A stretch of DNA of 14,982 nucleotides from CAYOHY01 sp964403885 (lineage in GTDB: Bacteria; Actinomycetota; Coriobacteriia; Anaerosomatales; PHET01), in the NCBI GenBank assembly GCA_964403885.1, contig CAYOHY010000045.1, positions 1-14,982 on the forward strand, in the 5' to 3' direction. This document shows positions 13,142-14,982 of this stretch, in pieces. Every line of letters starts with the position of its first letter. The stretch's first letter is position 1. Both the position numbers and the translations under genes were made by a program. A model generated the notes under the pieces. That model was not told the DNA's origin. It worked only from the letters and a program-made list of their open reading frames with translations, and ran no database searches.

Positions 13142-14982
13142 ATGTCAGCCGTGTCTCAGAGTCTTGAGCTCAGTCTCAAGGAGATCTGCGGAGAGGACCG
13201 CGTCCGCACCGATCGCGTCGAGCGCAAGATGTACTCGTTCGACATCGGNNNNNNNNNNNNNNNNNNNNNNNNNNNNNNNNNNNNNNNNNNNNNNNNNNNN
13301 NNNNNNNNNNNNNNNNNNNNNNNNNNNNNNNNNNNNNNNNNNNNNNNNTACCCGTCGAGCTATCCCAGCTCCTCGGTGGGCGGGTGGCTGGCGCAGGGCG
13401 GCAGCGGGTTCGGTAGCTTCGAGTACGGTCAGTTCAAGGACAACGTGGTCAGCGCGCGCGTCGTGCTTCCTACCGGCGAGGTCCGTGACTTCACCGGCAG
13501 CGACCTGCTCGACTACGTCGCCGACGCCGAGGGCACGACCGGCTTCATCACCGAGGTCGAGTTCCGCGTTCGCCCGCTCGAGGACGAGGTCCATCGGCTG
13601 CTGTCCTTCCCTGATGCGGGTTCGCTTGGCTCGGCGCTGAGTGCGATCTCGAAGCAGGGTCTGCCCGTCTGGTCGATCACCTTCCTCAATCCTGAGTCCA
13701 CCCGGCTGAAGAAGAGGCTGCCCCACCGTCACGGCCATCCCTATGAGGAGGCCCACACCCACTTCGAGCCCGAGATCCCCGAGTCGTTCCTCGCCGTGGT
13801 CGCCTATCCGGTGTCGCGCCGCGGCGCGATTGACGCGGAGCTGTCGGCGATCGTCGGCTCCGCCGCAGGCACAGAGCTCGATGCCGAAGCCGCTGAGCAC
13901 GAGTGGGAGCAGCGTTTCGCGCCCATGCGTCTCAAGCGCATAGGACCGTCGATCATCCCCACGGAGGTCATCGTTCCTCTCGCTGAGCTGTCATCGGTGC
14001 TGTCTGAGATCGACGCGAAGCTCTCGCAGCCGTTCATCCTCGAGGGAATGGTGGGCAAGGGCGACAAGGTCGTCTTGCTCGGCTTCATCCCGCACGATGA
14101 GCGTTCGTTCGCGTTCAACATCGCCTTCGCGCTGTCGCTCTCGGTGATCAAGATCGCCAAGGCTCACGGGGGCGCCGCCTACTCGACAGGCCTGTACTTC
14201 CGGCGTGAGGCCGCGAGCGTGCTGGGTGCCGACCGACTTGCGCGTCTCGGCGCGTTCAAGGCCAAGGTCGACCCCACGCAGATCCTGAACCCCGGCAAGG
14301 TCCAGGGTTCCGGCGGCATGCTCGATCTGCTGATGGGCACGGCAGCCGCGTTCGAGGGCATCGTTCGTCCCATCGCGAATGCGGCCAAGCCGCCCGCGGG
14401 CCCCGGTGACCTCAGCAAGGACGTCCGGGGCATCCCGGGCGACGTCGCGTTCATGGCGTACGCATGCTCGCGCTGCGGCTACTGCGTCCCCACCTGCGAG
14501 CAGTACACGGGTCGCGGGTGGGAGAGCCACTCGCCGCGCGGCAAGTACGCCTACCTGCGCGAGGTCGTTGAGGGGCGCGAGACGTGGAACCGCAAGGCCG
14601 TCGACACGATGCTCGTGTGCACCACGTGCGAGGTCTGCAACACCCGTTGCCAGCTCCAGCTCCCTATCGAGCACAACTGGATGGAGATGCGCGGCAAGCT
14701 CATCAACGAGGACAAGCGTGGGACGTTCCCGCCGTTCGAGATGATGGCCGCGTCACTGCGCGGAGAGAACGACATCTGGGCCGGCAAGCGCGAGAACCGC
14801 GATGCATGGGTCCCCGCTGACGTCGCCGAGAAGATCCCCGAGAAGTCAGACATCCTGTACTTCGCCGGCTGCACCGCGTCCTACGTCGAGACGGACATCG
14901 CGGAGGCGTCGATCCGTCTGCTGCAGGATTCGGGCTACTCGGTGGGCTACATGGGCAAGGACGAGGCCTGCTGCGGCATCCC
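13142..14982 (+). CDS. FAD-linked oxidase fused to 2x[4Fe-4S] and cysteine-rich (HdrD/GlcF-like) domains; 3' end outside window, internal gap
   Basis: This is a single-chain oxidoreductase of the glycolate / D-lactate dehydrogenase type, joining a GlcD-like flavin half to a GlcF/HdrD-like iron-sulfur half. ATG 13142 has agga eight bases upstream. The first 35 residues end MYSFDIG, like the start of GlcD proteins. After the N block the frame resumes with SSYPSSSVGGWLAQGGSG and YGQFKDNVVSARVVLPTGEV, the FAD-binding segment. The frame is open to the window end. At about 14450 it enters CSRCGYCVPTC, then CTTCEVCNTRC, each supplying one [4Fe-4S] cluster, and then FAGCTASY with DEACCGIP, the first CCG domain. 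A hydroxyacid substrate with electrons passed to quinone or another carrier is likely but not shown. Exact residue numbers after the gap are unknown. Confidence 0.85.
   Translation, partial: MSAVSQSLELSLKEICGEDRVRTDRVERKMYSFDIXXXXXXXXXXXXXXXXXXXXXXXXXXXXXXXXXXYPSSYPSSSVGGWLAQGGSGFGSFEYGQFKDNVVSARVVLPTGEVRDFTGSDLLDYVADAEGTTGFITEVEFRVRPLEDEVHRLLSFPDAGSLGSALSAISKQGLPVWSITFLNPESTRLKKRLPHRHGHPYEEAHTHFEPEIPESFLAVVAYPVSRRGAIDAELSAIVGSAAGTELDAEAAEHEWEQRFAPMRLKRIGPSIIPTEVIVPLAELSSVLSEIDAKLSQPFILEGMVGKGDKVVLLGFIPHDERSFAFNIAFALSLSVIKIAKAHGGAAYSTGLYFRREAASVLGADRLARLGAFKAKVDPTQILNPGKVQGSGGMLDLLMGTAAAFEGIVRPIANAAKPPAGPGDLSKDVRGIPGDVAFMAYACSRCGYCVPTCEQYTGRGWESHSPRGKYAYLREVVEGRETWNRKAVDTMLVCTTCEVCNTRCQLQLPIEHNWMEMRGKLINEDKRGTFPPFEMMAASLRGENDIWAGKRENRDAWVPADVAEKIPEKSDILYFAGCTASYVETDIAEASIRLLQDSGYSVGYMGKDEACCGI
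13249..13348. other. Assembly gap, exactly 100 N
   Basis: One hundred N bases interrupt the FAD domain of the last gene. A round 100 is the usual placeholder for a gap of unknown size. The flanking coding segments happen to be in the same frame across it. Confidence 0.97.

Overview
The window is high-GC DNA with dense, short-spaced operons, from an anaerobic or facultative bacterium that makes haem and oxidises hydrogen. The hemE-hemH-hemY order, the fused FAD/Fe-S oxidoreductase and the overall composition suggest a deep-branching actinobacterium (Coriobacteriia-like). This is an inference from gene style, not from a marker gene.

Layout, left to right. Positions 1-310 (+) hold the 3' end of acetyl-CoA synthetase, closed by a strong terminator (337-374). 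Positions 502-4127 (+) hold a haem operon, hemE, hemH and hemY, ending in a perfect 30-base palindromic terminator (4153-4182) shared with a convergent inositol-monophosphatase-family gene (4221-5030, -). A full-length but divergent transketolase follows (5122-7035, +). Its stop overlaps the stop of a hydrogenase maturation protease (7032-7616, -).

Positions 7754-11247 (-) are a membrane-bound uptake hydrogenase operon in the order small subunit, large subunit, b-type cytochrome, then a terminator, then the maturation protease. The main result is here. The large subunit does not end at the in-frame TGA at 8501-8503. The frame continues past it to give D-P-[TGA]-I-G-C-G-V-H and a C-terminal extension, and stops at a TAG that abuts the cytochrome start codon. 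The TGA stands exactly where the first nickel-binding cysteine of the C-terminal motif belongs, and a hairpin with bacterial SECIS geometry follows it. I read this as a selenocysteine-containing [NiFeSe] hydrogenase. Its small subunit independently supports this, because it has a cysteine where most [NiFe] enzymes have a proline at the medial cluster.

Upstream of the hydrogenase is about 500 bp with no convincing gene but many inverted repeats. Then come a small acidic ORF (11746-11934, +), a DUF2249-like protein (12006-12263, +), a HAD phosphatase (12219-12944, -), and an operator-rich promoter region in front of a large FAD-linked oxidase / heterodisulfide-reductase-like fusion. That last gene contains a 100-N assembly gap and runs off the right edge.

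How the parts may work together (inference): the haem operon can supply haem b for the hydrogenase cytochrome. The exported, membrane-anchored hydrogenase and the 2-hydroxyacid-type FAD/Fe-S oxidoreductase would both feed electrons towards a quinone pool. Selenocysteine insertion needs SelA, SelB, SelC and SelD, none of which is in this window.
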